From Massilia cavernae (GTDB taxonomy: Bacteria > Pseudomonadota > Gammaproteobacteria > Burkholderiales > Burkholderiaceae_D): a stretch of 61,959 bases of DNA. The stretch's first letter is position 1, and every line of letters begins with the position of its first letter. The notes under the pieces are model-generated. The model was not told the origin of the DNA and did not search any database. It was given only the letters and a program-made list of their open reading frames with translations. This document shows, in pieces, positions 61,170 through 61,959 of the stretch. The position numbers and the translations under genes are program-made. The stretch is taken from NCBI RefSeq assembly GCF_003590855.1, contig NZ_QYUP01000115.1, positions 1 to 61,959 on the forward strand, in the 5' to 3' direction.

Positions 61170-61959
61170 CTATGCCGGCTGCAAGGTGTCGAGCGGGCTG
61201 ATTACTTCGCGCAATAGATCGGTGGCGACCTGGGCGTACAGCGCGGTCGTGTCGAGCCGCTTGTGGCCGAGCAGGGTCTGGATCACCCGGATGTCGACCT
61301 TCTGCTCCAGCAGATGGGTGGCGAAGCTGTGGCGCAAGATGTGCATGGACACGCGCTTGTCGATGCGCGCCAGGTCGGCGGCGGCGTGGATGGCGCGGTT
61401 CAGCTGCCGTACGCCGAGCGGGTCGACGGGATTCTGTCCGGGGAACAACCAGCCGCCGTGCAGGATCTTGCCTTCGGCACGTGCCGTCCTCCACCAGGCA
61501 CGCAGGCAGTCGAGCAGCGCCGCGACAGCATGGCGTACCGGTCCTTGTGCCCCTTGCCTTGTTCCACGCGCAAGACCATGCGCCCGCTGTCGACATCGGT
61601 CACCTTGAGCCCGACCACTTCGCTTGCGCGCAGGCCGGCGCCGTAGGCGACCGACAATGCCGCCCGGTACTTGGGACTGCACGCCGAGGCGATCAGGCGC
61701 GCGGCTTCGTCCCGACTGAGCACTTGGGAAGTTTGCGGGGAACCGGTACGGGATGCATCCTGGCCATCAGTTCGGGATGGTGGACGGTGACTTCGAAAAA
61801 GAACTTCATCCGGTGATCGTCACGTTCAGGGCGTTCGACGTGAAGCCTTGTTCGACCAGGTGCAATTGGAACAAGCGCAGATCCTCGCTCGTGGCGGTGT
61901 CGGGCGGGCGGCCCAGGAAGGCGGCCAGCCGCCGCACGTGCAGCAGGTAGGCCGATTGG
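61170..61959 (-). pseudogene. Tyrosine recombinase linked to IS91, frameshifted and cut by the window edge
   Basis: The catalytic domain is recognisable: AYGAGLRASEVVGLKVTDVD with the first Arg, HILRHSFATHLLEQKVDIRV (HxxR) and LDTTALYAQVA with the nucleophile Tyr. The N-terminal SAM-like part (SAYLLHVRRLAAFLGRPPDT, then LFQLHLVEQGFTSNALNVTI) runs into the right edge. Three one-base deletions are needed to join the frames, at about 61520, 61724 and 61812. The C-terminal piece ends 8 bases before the IS91 transposase start. Confidence 0.82.

Overview
The window is high-GC DNA (mostly two-thirds GC by eye) from a flagellated betaproteobacterium, most likely an Oxalobacteraceae member such as Massilia, Duganella or Telluria. 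The reasons are the gene order of the flagellar locus, the gmk-rpoZ-spoT-(DUF3422)-greB block and the protein wording. The genus is inference, because no search could be run.

Region 1 (1-31437) is a large flagellar locus. It starts inside flgI and runs flgJ-flgK-flgL on the plus strand. On the minus strand follow two blocks, fliR-Q-P-O-N-M-L-K-J-I-H-G-F (read from fliF to fliR) and fliD-S-T with a second FliK-like gene, an FlhB-tail homologue and the c-di-GMP brake ycgR. fliE is divergent from fliF. flaG, two tandem flagellin genes and a diguanylate cyclase complete the region. Good sigma-28 (FliA) promoter matches lie before flgK, fliD and both flagellin genes. fliF carries an apparent one-base deletion.

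Region 1 is interrupted twice by insertion material at copies of a short repeat containing GGGGTCAGACCACCATT. The first site (4814-7189) holds a complete IS4-family element, further repeat copies and a REP-associated tyrosine transposase (RAYT). The second (19027-20494) holds a different IS4-family element. Both IS elements are flanked by 11-bp target duplications placed at the same bases of the repeat, and a third spot looks like an excision scar.

Region 2 (31556-38505) is conserved: a NarL/NarX-type two-component pair, greB, a DUF3422 protein, spoT, rpoZ and gmk.

Region 3 (38506-58717) is an accessory catabolic region. A plus-strand run encodes a DUF1302 beta-barrel, a DUF1329 periplasmic protein, a YCF48-like propeller, an RND/MMPL transporter, a DUF2889 protein and a short-chain dehydrogenase. 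Next come debris of a lipase and its chaperone, a frameshifted LysR gene and a heavily frameshifted alkylsulfatase. They are followed by a secreted DUF1254/DUF1214 protein, a large MalT/AlkS-like LuxR regulator, and a divergent enoyl-CoA hydratase, thiolase and acyl-CoA dehydrogenase operon. A near-identical GC-rich palindrome stands upstream of all three transcription units (DUF1302 operon, DUF1254 gene, beta-oxidation operon). I infer one regulon for taking up or moving a hydrophobic acyl substrate across the envelope and degrading it through CoA thioesters.

Region 4 (58718-61959) is mobile or remnant DNA. A pair of 48-49 bp direct repeats encloses a small unknown gene and an unusual mirrored array of GCACGAT/ATCGTGC words. 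After it come an IS91-family transposase and a decayed tyrosine recombinase that runs off the right edge. No tRNA, rRNA or CRISPR array was seen.
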